From: Planctomycetota bacterium | GTDB lineage: Bacteria > Planctomycetota > UBA11346 | NCBI GenBank assembly: GCA_024641365.1 | Contig: JAHEDF010000037.1 | Coordinates: 1 to 15,053 of the forward strand | Length of the DNA: 15,053 bases | Direction of reading: 5' to 3' | Part shown: positions 7,830-15,053 of the stretch, one piece after another | Layout of the letters: each line of letters starts with the position of its first letter | Position numbering within the stretch: position 1 is the first letter of the stretch | Position numbers and translations under genes: made by a program | The notes under the pieces: model-generated | The model's database searches: none | The model's input: the letters and a program-made list of their open reading frames with translations, nothing else | Told to the model about the DNA's origin: nothing

Positions 7830-8893
7830 TTGCGATTGATGTGACACCATGTTGTGGACAGGCAACTGGCGTTGGACGCTATGTGTCTGACCTGATTCGT
7901 GGTTTTGATTCCGCAACGACCTGTGCCGTTTATCAGGGACATCATGGTGCTCCGCCCGCTGCTTTACTTGCACGCGCAGCACAACATGGACGCTACGATT
8001 TTTTAGGTGGACGTATTGGCGCACGTTTACGCTTAGGAAAATTACTCACGCAATTTAATTGTTCACTCTATCACAGTACTTCAACTATTGCAGTGCCAGG
8101 ACCGGTTTGGCCTGGCGCTATCGTCACCACTATTCATGACTGTCATCCACTTGAAATTGCTCATTCCGTTTCAGCGCGGTCGCGTCGTTTATTTTTATCG
8201 TTACTCCATACGCAATTAAAAAAATCACACCTCATAATAACTCCAAGCGAACACACTGCACAATCCGTCCGCGCACAGGGATGGAGCGGGCCATTACATG
8301 TTATTCCGCACGGGTTGTGGCCGGACAGTATTACTGAAAAACCACGTCCGCAGTCTGCACCAGCTGTTCCCTATATCTTAACACTTGGCGCTATTGCTCC
8401 AACGAAAGGACTCAGTGAGTTGGCTCGCGCACTCCAACACATCCCCGAATTACCTTGGTTTCACATTGGTCCAGTACGATACGATCCAGGCAATCGCATA
8501 CAAAATGACATGCATAAAGCTAAATGTACGCTCTTAGGTTATCTCTCAGATGCCGAGCGTGATGCGTGGTTAGCACATGCATGGCTATTATGCCAACCGA
8601 GCCAGTCTGAAGGATTTGGTTATCCACCGCTTGAAGCCATGGCCCATGGTGTGCCAGTAGTAGCTCGCCGAGCTGGCGCTTTACCAGAAGTTGTCGGCGA
8701 CGCGGCGCTCTATTTATCTGATGATGTAACACAAAGCTGCATTGATTCTGTACGTATGCTGCAACAAAATCCTGACCGTCATCAGCACTATGCAACGCAA
8801 GCCCGTTTACGTGCAGCACAATTTTCTCACACTCGCATGATCGAAGCTCATCTCAACGCATACCGTGAAGCGAGCCAATGCGCATCGCATTAA
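7826..8893 (+). CDS. GT4-like (GT-B fold) glycosyltransferase, second of three
   Basis: A 355-residue GT-B glycosyltransferase. The N-terminus (MIAIDVTPCCG, then TGVGRYVSDL) has the glycine-rich loop that touches the acceptor or donor, TTIHDCHPLE resembles the VHDLIPFE of the preceding enzyme, and LGAIAPTKG begins the donor half. The EX7E motif is EGFGYPPLE (E262 and E270), followed by AHGVPVVARRAGALPEVVGDAA, which is typical of GT4. ATG 7826 overlaps the previous stop as ATGA, so the 33 extra residues available upstream are rejected. The gene ends 16 bp inside the next one. It is likely to add the next sugar of the same glycan. Confidence 0.92.
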   Translation: MIAIDVTPCCGQATGVGRYVSDLIRGFDSATTCAVYQGHHGAPPAALLARAAQHGRYDFLGGRIGARLRLGKLLTQFNCSLYHSTSTIAVPGPVWPGAIVTTIHDCHPLEIAHSVSARSRRLFLSLLHTQLKKSHLIITPSEHTAQSVRAQGWSGPLHVIPHGLWPDSITEKPRPQSAPAVPYILTLGAIAPTKGLSELARALQHIPELPWFHIGPVRYDPGNRIQNDMHKAKCTLLGYLSDAERDAWLAHAWLLCQPSQSEGFGYPPLEAMAHGVPVVARRAGALPEVVGDAALYLSDDVTQSCIDSVRMLQQNPDRHQHYATQARLRAAQFSHTRMIEAHLNAYREASQCASH

Positions 8894-9999
8894 TTTCTCC
8901 TGAATATCCCGGATGCGGTCCATCATTTGGTATTGGCCGTTATGTCCAATTATTAGCACGAGGTTTATCGAATATCGGTGATGCTGTTTGTGTGATAGTT
9001 ATTAATGAACAAGGAACGTGGTTAGGGCACGCTGATGAAGTGCATCCCGTTAGTCGCTTACCAATACCTGCCCTCCTGCGCCCCTGGTGGACGCAATCAT
9101 GGGTAGAGCGCGTATTAAATGATTTAGCACCAGATATTATTGAAGTTCCGAATTGGGGCGGGCTTGGTGCATTATTACCAAAACAATGGCCCGTGTTGGC
9201 TCGCTTATCAACGTCGATAGCACAAGAACGTGCACCTGATCGCTTACGAAAATATCTTCAAGCAAAACATTTACGTATGGAAAAAGCTACTGTGCGCAGA
9301 GCTGACTTTGTCGTAGCTGATAGTCCAGCTATCGCCGAAATATGTGCACCGCTTTATCGCCGTGCTGCCGACAGCATTATTCCACATGCACTGCCATTTA
9401 CTCCACCTGCTTTAGAAGACCTTTCCAGCACTACAGGTACTGATGTATTATATGTTGGCCGCTTAGAGTTTCGTAAAGGCATTGATGTTTTATTGCGAGC
9501 ATGGTTAAAAATACATGCACAATTTCCAAATACGCGTTTGCACATCGTCGGCAAAGACCGCTTTAAATTGTCCACAGCACTCCAGGTAGCAAAGCGTTCG
9601 CATATCGTATTTCACGGCCTTGTTAGCGATGACGAACTGGCGGAAATTTACAAAAAATGTCAAATTCAAGTTGTGCCATCACGATTTGAAAGTTTTGGTA
9701 TCGTCGTCTTAGAAGCCTGGGCACATGGTGTTGCGGTTATAGCCAGTGCGATCCCGGCATTACAAAATACTGTCGCAAATGCTGGCGTTTTATTTCCGGT
9801 TAATGATCATCACCAATTGGCCAGCGAATTACGTTTATTACTAGCAGATAAAAACCGCTGCGCTGAATTACGAGACATTGGTTATAAACGATTACAACAT
9901 TATCATCACATGTCGTCGTGGATTGCAGCAACACGAAAAGCCTATGCACAAACTATTGAAATCAGTCGACAACGTCAAAAGAAACAGTTTAAAAATTAA
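8878..9999 (+). CDS. GT4-like (GT-B fold) glycosyltransferase, third of three
   Basis: A 373-residue GT-B enzyme with a textbook GT4 start (MRIALISPEYPG, FGIGRYVQLLARGL). YVGRLEFRKGIDVLL opens the donor domain, and the EX7E motif is ESFGIVVLE at 271-279. The start overlaps the end of the preceding gene by 16 bp, so all three transferases and the Nudix enzyme are translationally coupled. The C-terminus is basic (RQRQKKQFKN), which may help peripheral contact with the membrane. It stops 3 bases before the end of the oppositely oriented methyltransferase gene. Confidence 0.92.
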   Translation: MRIALISPEYPGCGPSFGIGRYVQLLARGLSNIGDAVCVIVINEQGTWLGHADEVHPVSRLPIPALLRPWWTQSWVERVLNDLAPDIIEVPNWGGLGALLPKQWPVLARLSTSIAQERAPDRLRKYLQAKHLRMEKATVRRADFVVADSPAIAEICAPLYRRAADSIIPHALPFTPPALEDLSSTTGTDVLYVGRLEFRKGIDVLLRAWLKIHAQFPNTRLHIVGKDRFKLSTALQVAKRSHIVFHGLVSDDELAEIYKKCQIQVVPSRFESFGIVVLEAWAHGVAVIASAIPALQNTVANAGVLFPVNDHHQLASELRLLLADKNRCAELRDIGYKRLQHYHHMSSWIAATRKAYAQTIEISRQRQKKQFKN

Positions 10000-10002
10000 T
10001 GC

Positions 10003-10983
10003 TTAATTCGCGGACGGTTTGCGTATAATGAGCACGATAGACGTGCTACAATATTTTTCTATTAATAAACGAAGATGCGCATCGGAATGATAAGGTGGAA
10101 TGTCTACATAATTATCTAAAAAACCATCGCCGCGCTCTAATTGTAATGCTGCCAATTCACAGCCACTCTGTTGTAGGCGTTGCTGGAGTTCCACTACATC
10201 GCGTTCCCGTAAGAGAACGGTCGGACCTTTTGCTAACGTATCGGTATTACTACTGAGATTAAATTCTGTCGTATGTACGGCGATGCCACCTGGTTTGACA
10301 TATGACATAGCTTTCACCATGCACGATAATGTCTGTTCAATTGAACCGAGATGTTCAATTGAACATGCTGACCAAATACCGTCAAAAGTACCAAGGTCCT
10401 GTGGTAAATGATTCATGTCCAAAGCTTGGTAGCGCACCTGTTTTGCTAATTGTTCATCGCTAATGACCTGTGGTCGACTGAGTGCCGACAAGCTACTCGC
10501 ATGTTGATTCGTGTCGACCCACCCTTGCGCTTGTGCTGAATTCGCATCTTGATCAGTCGCCAGCACCTGCATGCCATATTTTGCAAATAATGCGGGCAAT
10601 GGTTCGGTACCGACACCGAAACCTAACACGCGTGCATCGGTGCGTAAGATGCCTGCTTTTTCAAAGGCAGCGGCTATGGCAACAAATTCCCATTGTTTAC
10701 GATGAAATTTTGGTGCTTCACCAATTGCCGCACACCAACGATGATAGGATGCGCACTGAAAATCACGCTCGCAACATAAAGCAGACAACGTTCCCAGCTT
10801 ATTATCAACAGCAGTTAATTGTTCATTCATCTGCGGTTGACCAGCACTCTGTGCAGCGATCAGACCTTGATTGTGATAACACTGTTCAAGCGCCCACGAG
10901 AGACGCTGCAAACGACGCAGTTCACGTAATCCTGGCACACAGCGCACTATTTGCCGCATCAGCAACCGGATCAGTGCACGCAT
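10003..10983 (-). CDS. SAM-dependent methyltransferase (class I)
   Basis: The product (326 residues) has a class I Rossmann methyltransferase core from about residue 115: motif I VLGFGVGTEP at 119-128, an acidic residue after strand 2 (ATDQD), and FDGIWSACSIEHL at about 200-212 for strand 4. A Lys-Pro-Gly-Gly turn precedes strand 5. The first 100 residues are Arg/Leu/Gln-rich helices that may associate with the membrane or another protein. ATG 10983 is chosen over GTG 10998 because GGAGGA lies 7 nt upstream. It sits on the opposite strand inside a glycan cluster, convergent with the third transferase and divergent from the exporter. From this context it may methylate a sugar or cap the chain; a small-molecule substrate cannot be excluded. 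Confidence 0.87.
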   Translation of the reverse strand: MRALIRLLMRQIVRCVPGLRELRRLQRLSWALEQCYHNQGLIAAQSAGQPQMNEQLTAVDNKLGTLSALCCERDFQCASYHRWCAAIGEAPKFHRKQWEFVAIAAAFEKAGILRTDARVLGFGVGTEPLPALFAKYGMQVLATDQDANSAQAQGWVDTNQHASSLSALSRPQVISDEQLAKQVRYQALDMNHLPQDLGTFDGIWSACSIEHLGSIEQTLSCMVKAMSYVKPGGIAVHTTEFNLSSNTDTLAKGPTVLLRERDVVELQQRLQQSGCELAALQLERGDGFLDNYVDIPPYHSDAHLRLLIEKYCSTSIVLIIRKPSAN

Positions 10984-10990
10984 GCCACTT

Positions 10991-10996
10991 TCCTCC
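10991..10996 (-). promoter_or_regulatory. Shine-Dalgarno sequence that fixes the methyltransferase start
   Basis: On the minus strand this reads GGAGGA, 7 nt before ATG 10983. The in-frame GTG at 10998 overlaps this region and would have no comparable signal. Confidence 0.7.
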
Positions 10997-11084
10997 ACAG
11001 GCGTTTGATGCTATCACCTAGCTTATGATCAAGCAATCAGTGCGCAGCAAAACGAGTGTCACTATCCCTCATGGTTAATAAACG

Positions 11085-11912
11085 ATGAACGGTGAACCTG
11101 AAATTGTGCTGAGCGCGCAGACACGTGCAGACGGAATTGTGCGCATTTGGCGTCATCATCGTGATCTCTGGTGGTTTTTAGCACGTCGTGATTTAGTGGT
11201 GCGCTACCGACAAATGGTTATTGGTATGGCCTGGGTATTATTACGCCCCTTAGCGACGATGGCTGTATTCACTATAATTTTAGGACACTTCGCTAAAGTA
11301 CCATCCGAAGGATTTCCCTATCATTTATTAGTGTTATCTGGATTAGTGCCGTGGTTATTTTTTGCAAATGTCGTTGCTGAATCAGCATTATGTATTGTAG
11401 GCAATGAGCCACTCATTACCAAAGTCTATTTTCCACGCTTAGTATTACCGCTCGCTTTAATTCCCGTTAACCTCATTGATCTAGCGGTCGCATTCATTGT
11501 ACTGATTGGCTTGATGTTTTTCTCTGGATTAATGCCGGCCTGGACCATTATTTTTATTCCGCTTGCCACTCTCCCATTATTATGCGCCGCTTTAGGAGTC
11601 GGTTTATTAGTTGCTTCGATGATGGCACGATTCCGTGATTTAAAAAATGTCATTCCATTTATAATACAATTAGGCATGTTTTTATCGCCGGTTATTTACG
11701 CGGCAAATTTAGTACCAGAACATCTTCGCTGGGTGTTGGGATGTAATCCATTAACGGCAACTATTGAAAGTTGGCGTTGGTGTCTCTTTGGAAATGCCTA
11801 TCCCATCCCATGGATGGAGGTCGGAATTGCCAGCGTCGTGTCAGTACTTGTATTAATAATTGGCCGCTGGTGGTTTGCGCGGGAAGAACAGAGGTTTGCC
11901 GATGTCCTCTGA
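11085..11912 (+). CDS. ABC-2 type polysaccharide exporter permease (Wzm-like)
   Basis: A 275-residue inner-membrane permease of the ABC-2 family that exports lipid-linked surface glycans. The N-terminal cytoplasmic part carries LWWFLARRDLVVRYRQ, the amphipathic coupling segment typical of Wzm/TagG/KpsM permeases, followed by GMAWVLLRPL. Five to six hydrophobic spans follow, with conserved FLSPVIYA near residue 205 and NPLTATIESWRW before the last span. The length is normal for the family. The ATPase gene begins 11 bp before its stop, so the two are coupled. No good ribosome binding site precedes ATG 11085. The 101-bp region upstream is shared with the divergent methyltransferase and should hold promoters for both. 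Confidence 0.93.
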   Translation: MNGEPEIVLSAQTRADGIVRIWRHHRDLWWFLARRDLVVRYRQMVIGMAWVLLRPLATMAVFTIILGHFAKVPSEGFPYHLLVLSGLVPWLFFANVVAESALCIVGNEPLITKVYFPRLVLPLALIPVNLIDLAVAFIVLIGLMFFSGLMPAWTIIFIPLATLPLLCAALGVGLLVASMMARFRDLKNVIPFIIQLGMFLSPVIYAANLVPEHLRWVLGCNPLTATIESWRWCLFGNAYPIPWMEVGIASVVSVLVLIIGRWWFAREEQRFADVL

Positions 11913-12666
11913 CGCCGTCGTCGTACAAGCACATGAGCTCAGCAAAGATTACCGCATTCGCGTTGGTCCACCGCTTAGTTTACGTGATGTCTTGGGAAAT
12001 CCGTTACAATTATTTTCGGGTAATAAAGCGGCACGTTGGCGCGATCATCATGCCTTAGAGCGAATTAATTTACATATTCATCATGGAGAACGCGTTGCTT
12101 TATTGGGCGCTAATGGTGCTGGTAAATCAACATTTTTACGCATTTTATGCCGCATCGTTCCACCAACCTCAGGTTCAGTGCGTGTCCGCGGACGCGTAGC
12201 TGGTCTTTTAGAAGTCGGCACTGGTTTTCATCCGGAATTAACTGGGCGTGAAAATGTCTGGCTCGGTGGCGCCATTTTGGGAATGTCACGCATGTCGATT
12301 GCACAACGCTTTGATGACATCGTTCGCTTTAGTGGTATCGGTGATTTTTTAGACACTCCCGTTAAACATTATTCATCCGGTATGTATGTCCGATTGGCTT
12401 TTGCCGTTGCCGCGCATGTCGACACGCGTATTTTAGTCATTGATGAGGTGTTAGCGGTCGGCGATGAACAATTTCGCGAGCAATGCCTGTCTCATATGAG
12501 TGGCGATGGCAGCAAAGATCGTACGTTAATTTTTGTGAGCCATGACATGGAAGCGGTTCGCCGTGTTGCGACACGCGCCATCGTTTTTGCACATGGGCAG
12601 ATTATTTTCGATGGCGATGTCAATGATGGTATAACGTGCCTACATGACCAGCGAGCTGAATCATAA
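11902..12666 (+). CDS. ABC exporter ATPase for a surface glycan (Wzt/TagH-like, no C-terminal recognition domain)
   Basis: A 254-residue ABC ATPase that drives the permease encoded just upstream. Walker A is GANGAGKST at 69-77 (K75), the signature SSGMY at 158-162, Walker B ILVIDE ending in D181-E182, and the H-loop His is H214. The insertion before Walker A, with SLRDVLGNPLQLF, and the LLEVGTGFHPELTGRENV segment mark the polysaccharide-exporter subfamily. ATG 11902 is chosen over the longer frame from 11860 because AGAGG lies about 7 nt upstream and the shorter form begins at the family start. The protein stops right after the nucleotide-binding domain, whereas Wzt proteins that select capped O-chains carry a further C-terminal carbohydrate-binding domain. 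Confidence 0.94.
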   Translation: MSSDAVVVQAHELSKDYRIRVGPPLSLRDVLGNPLQLFSGNKAARWRDHHALERINLHIHHGERVALLGANGAGKSTFLRILCRIVPPTSGSVRVRGRVAGLLEVGTGFHPELTGRENVWLGGAILGMSRMSIAQRFDDIVRFSGIGDFLDTPVKHYSSGMYVRLAFAVAAHVDTRILVIDEVLAVGDEQFREQCLSHMSGDGSKDRTLIFVSHDMEAVRRVATRAIVFAHGQIIFDGDVNDGITCLHDQRAES

Positions 12667-13500
12667 ATGTCACTGCCGCGCATTGACATTGTCATTCCCA
12701 CAAAAAATCGGCACGATTGTTTACGACGTAGTTTACCATCGCTTTTGCACGCTGTTAGTAACTCATCTGCGACAATTATTATTTGTGATCAATCAGCAGA
12801 ATCATTTAATGATGAATCAGTTATTGTTCATCATTGTCCGCATCTGACCGGTTTACCCGCCGCACGTAATTTCTTATTGCGTGTTAGCGACGCCGACGTG
12901 GTGTTGTTTTTAGATGATGACACCGACATCGCGCCAGATTTCCTACAACAACTCCAGTGGTTAATTGTTCATGAACCACAATTACTCGCTTGGGGTCCGG
13001 TAATAGAAACGCGACCTCGTGCAATTCGTCGCTTACATCGCTTGTCTCAATTAGGCGTCTTTGTTGATCCACGTCGATTAACCAGCCGCGCACATAATTA
13101 TAAAACCACCTTATTATTTGGTTGCTGTTTTGCTGTACGTCGTCTCGCGGCAATAGCTGTTGGGTTTGATGAACGACGTTCAGGCTATGCACTAGGAGAA
13201 GACGCTGATTTCTTTTGGCGTTTATACCTGTCCAATAGACGTCATTGCTGCGCGCGCTTTAGTTCCACCTTACGCGCTATCCATAGACGTGATGGCCATG
13301 ACCGTGCGCAACCGTGGCAACGTGGTTTTGCCAAAGGACAATTTTTACAGTGGTGGGCTCGTAGACATGGCGGGGAAAATCCCCTGACTATAGTCCACCT
13401 CATGATCGCAGCGGTAGCTGCCGCCAGCGGCTATGGCCAAGAACCTGGGCAGTGGCGCGGCGTGGTTCAAGGCCTGTGCACGATGCACCCTAAGTCCTGA
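12667..13500 (+). CDS. GT2-family (GT-A fold) glycosyltransferase
   Basis: A 277-residue GT-A enzyme starting with the family signature IDIVIPTKNR (residues 6-15). The metal- and donor-binding DXD equivalent is LDDDTD (D83-D85), and GEDADFFWRL with E178-D179 is the usual ED motif near the catalytic base. The C-terminal tail (about 205-277) is Arg/Trp-rich with a short Ala-rich hydrophobic stretch (IAAVAAASG) that could contact the membrane. The ATG follows the ATPase stop codon with no gap, so it belongs to the exporter transcript. It probably adds a sugar to the exported glycan; the donor is not readable. Confidence 0.9.
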   Translation: MSLPRIDIVIPTKNRHDCLRRSLPSLLHAVSNSSATIIICDQSAESFNDESVIVHHCPHLTGLPAARNFLLRVSDADVVLFLDDDTDIAPDFLQQLQWLIVHEPQLLAWGPVIETRPRAIRRLHRLSQLGVFVDPRRLTSRAHNYKTTLLFGCCFAVRRLAAIAVGFDERRSGYALGEDADFFWRLYLSNRRHCCARFSSTLRAIHRRDGHDRAQPWQRGFAKGQFLQWWARRHGGENPLTIVHLMIAAVAAASGYGQEPGQWRGVVQGLCTMHPKS

Positions 13501-13560
13501 CCTAATCCCAAAACTTGTGTACACTAGGTGGCGCTGGCATACCTCAAGCGGTTTCCCACC

Positions 13561-13589
13561 TTGAAAATCGCTTGCATTGCGCATATGGT
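13561..13589 (+). promoter_or_regulatory. Possible sigma-70 type promoter for pgi
   Basis: TTGAAA (13561-13566) and TATGGT (13584-13589) are separated by exactly 17 bp. Each hexamer differs from the consensus at two positions. It would give a leader of about 210 nt before the pgi ATG. Found by eye; boxes of this quality also occur by chance. Confidence 0.3.
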
Positions 13590-13651
13590 CGTTCCCCGCT
13601 ATCTGCATAGGTGGCGACATCTACATCAGCGGCATCACGGATGATGCCTTT

Positions 13652-13664
13652 ATACTTTAAGTAT
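13652..13664. promoter_or_regulatory. Palindrome in the pgi leader
   Basis: ATACTT and AAGTAT are perfect 6-bp arms around one central T. It sits about 63 bp downstream of the possible -10 box, where an operator would block transcription. The motif is short and no regulator is recognised. Confidence 0.25.
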
Positions 13665-13786
13665 CTGCTCGCTAAGCACCTAGATAAGGAGCCGCTTGGT
13701 TTCCGGCACGACCGGCATCGCAATACACCAAACGTAACAGCATATGAAAACGTCCCCACCTTTTGGCCAGTGGTTGTTCATGCGCC

Positions 13787-13799
13787 TCCTCTTTGAGGA
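13787..13799 (+). promoter_or_regulatory. Small hairpin sequestering the pgi Shine-Dalgarno sequence
   Basis: TCCTC (13787-13791), a TTT loop and GAGGA (13795-13799) form a 5-bp stem. GAGGA is the ribosome binding site of pgi, 6 nt before its ATG. In the mRNA the site can pair with the bases just before it, which could lower or regulate initiation. The stem is short and its stability was not calculated. Confidence 0.4.
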
Positions 13800-13805
13800 A
13801 CGCCC

Positions 13806-15053
13806 ATGAGCAGTTTGACGTTAGATTTTACCAATTGTTTATCTGAGGCGATCGGGGCGACCCACGGACTTATTAAATCTGAAGTCGATACGTTAGTCGC
13901 AAAATTTCCCAAGCATCATGAAAATGTTGATGAACTACGCACTGCTGGTGAGTGCGGTTTTTTCGATTTGCCTTATCAAGATGTGGGTTTGTTAAAAAAC
14001 ATTTTGAAAAAACATGCCGGGAAATGGGATAATCTTGTCGTCGTCGGAATTGGCGGCAGTAGTTTAGCAGCGCAATGTTTATTATCTGCACTTGGTCATC
14101 ATCATTACAATGAATTAGAAGCGAAAGCGCGCAAAGGTGCTCCACGTGTATTTTTCGCTGACAATCCAGACACGCAATATTTAACTGACCTATTAGATGT
14201 TATCGATTTCAAAAAAACTTTATTTCAATTAGTGTGCAAAAATGGCACCACCGTTGAAACGCTCAGCATTTGGTTGTGGTTGTCTGAGTTAATTAAAAAG
14301 AAAGCCGGCAAGGGTGCATTGGCTAATCAATTAGTTATTACCACCGATGTAGAAAAAAGCCCACTTACAGAAATTGCCAAACAAGAAAAAATCGATCTCT
14401 TACCGATTCCTAGTAATTTACCGAGTCGTTATGGTGTTTTAGGGAATGCCGGTTTATTTGCCGCCGGCATGTGCGGCATTGATATTAGTGAGTTATTAGC
14501 TGGTGCAGCCGACATGGATAAACGCTGCCGTCATGGCGATGCCATGCGCAATCCGGCTTATATGCATGCGCTCATTCACTATTTACTGACACGTAAACGT
14601 CGCAAAACGATGCATGTCACATTTTCATTTTCGAATCGCATCCATGCCGTTGGACAATGGTATTCACATTTGTGCTCGGTCAGTTTAGGAAAAATGTTAA
14701 ATCGCAAAGGTAAAGCCGTACATGTTGGCCCAAGTCCTGTTGCTGCTTTAGGTACGTTTGATAACCATGGCCAAATGCAGCTCTTCTGCGAAGGGCCCTT
14801 CGATAAAGTTATTACTTTTATCGCGGTCAAAAATAATGGGCCAGCCATTACCGTTCCAGCGAGCTACCCCAAAGTTGAAGTGCTCAGCCACATTCAAAAT
14901 GTCGATTTTGCTGCCATCATGGACCATGGTTTCTGGGGCACAGAACACCACATCACAGCTGCCGGTCGACCCAATATGACGATTGGACTTGATGTTGTAG
15001 ACGCCGCTAATGTTGGCCGCTTGATTTACATGCTTCAATTGTCGACAGCAATG
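13806..15053 (+). CDS. pgi: Glucose-6-phosphate isomerase homologue (3' end missing), altered catalytic site
   Basis: PGI interconverts glucose 6-phosphate and fructose 6-phosphate in the cytoplasm. The frame is open for 416 codons to the window edge, so the C-terminus is missing. The two SIS domains are visible: phosphate-binding GIGGSS at 81-86, NGTTVETLS from 146, and a second domain with SRYGVL carrying R208, which matches the Arg of the GGRYS/FSVL signature. H321 in FDNHGQMQL matches the conserved ring-opening His. However, the segment that reads ESLGK, ESNGK or ESEGK in known PGIs reads VSLGK here, with V292 where the catalytic Glu is expected. It may be a divergent isomerase or one with altered function. 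ATG 13806 has GAGGA 6 nt upstream. Confidence 0.85.
   Translation, partial: MSSLTLDFTNCLSEAIGATHGLIKSEVDTLVAKFPKHHENVDELRTAGECGFFDLPYQDVGLLKNILKKHAGKWDNLVVVGIGGSSLAAQCLLSALGHHHYNELEAKARKGAPRVFFADNPDTQYLTDLLDVIDFKKTLFQLVCKNGTTVETLSIWLWLSELIKKKAGKGALANQLVITTDVEKSPLTEIAKQEKIDLLPIPSNLPSRYGVLGNAGLFAAGMCGIDISELLAGAADMDKRCRHGDAMRNPAYMHALIHYLLTRKRRKTMHVTFSFSNRIHAVGQWYSHLCSVSLGKMLNRKGKAVHVGPSPVAALGTFDNHGQMQLFCEGPFDKVITFIAVKNNGPAITVPASYPKVEVLSHIQNVDFAAIMDHGFWGTEHHITAAGRPNMTIGLDVVDAANVGRLIYMLQLSTAM

Larger units (their letters stand above)
13501..13805. other. Leader region between the glycan cluster and pgi
   Basis: This 305-bp gap has no accepted gene. A 61-codon frame at 13611-13796 is low-information and overlaps the pgi ribosome binding site region. 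The gap holds an 8-bp palindrome (GTGTACAC, 13517-13524), a possible promoter, a 13-bp palindrome and an RBS hairpin. No intrinsic terminator with a T-run was seen after the GT2 gene. Confidence 0.5.

Noticed and set aside
10482..11021. A 179-codon plus-strand frame opposite the methyltransferase
   Set aside because: It is the antisense of a clear methyltransferase with motif I and a strong ribosome binding site; its His/Gln-rich product resembles nothing.
11860..11901. A longer N-terminus for the ABC ATPase
   Set aside because: It would overlap the permease by 53 bp and adds residues absent from the family; ATG 11902 has a proper ribosome binding site.
13611..13796. A 61-codon frame in the pgi leader
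   Set aside because: No recognisable product, no ribosome binding site, and it overlaps the hairpin at the pgi start.

Overview
The window reads as a contig from a Gram-negative heterotroph of moderate GC content. Genes are dense and the coding strand changes only a few times. Three features hint at the Planctomycetota/Lentisphaerota/Verrucomicrobiota (PVC) side of the tree: a DUF5060-like secreted glycoside hydrolase, small secreted coiled-coil proteins with no recognisable family, and a membrane-anchored protein with an Asp-box. This is a weak inference, because the only strong family match (SthA) is widespread. Both outermost genes run off the window. The first 34 bases form a perfect hairpin that may be an assembly fold-back.

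Left arm (1-5938, all minus strand). In transcription order it holds a translationally coupled pair of small secreted proteins (5938 to 4707) with related coiled-coil N-termini. Next come a single-pass membrane protein with an Ala-rich helical region and a C-terminal Asp-box (4609 to 3719), a soluble transhydrogenase SthA (3589 to 2192), and a large secreted clan-A type glycoside hydrolase open at the left edge (2042 to <1).

Middle and right (6316-13500, mostly plus strand). This is a cell-surface polysaccharide cluster. A Nudix hydrolase and three GT4-type glycosyltransferases follow each other with overlapping stop and start codons. A SAM-dependent methyltransferase lies convergent to them with a 3-base gap. 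Divergent from it is a second coupled run: an ABC-2 exporter permease, its ATPase and a GT2-family glycosyltransferase. Together these would assemble, methylate and export a glycan by the ABC-transporter (Wzm/Wzt-like) route. The ATPase lacks the C-terminal glycan-recognition domain found in chain-length-controlled systems.

Right end (13806->15053). A glucose-6-phosphate isomerase homologue follows a 305-base leader with a possible promoter, a short palindrome and a small hairpin that pairs with its own Shine-Dalgarno sequence. Its best-conserved catalytic glutamate appears to be replaced by valine.

No tRNA, rRNA, CRISPR array, insertion sequence or prophage gene was seen. The most interesting leads are the paralogous secreted pair with its membrane-anchored neighbour, the altered PGI active site, and the ABC glycan exporter whose ATPase has no recognition domain although a methyltransferase lies next to it.
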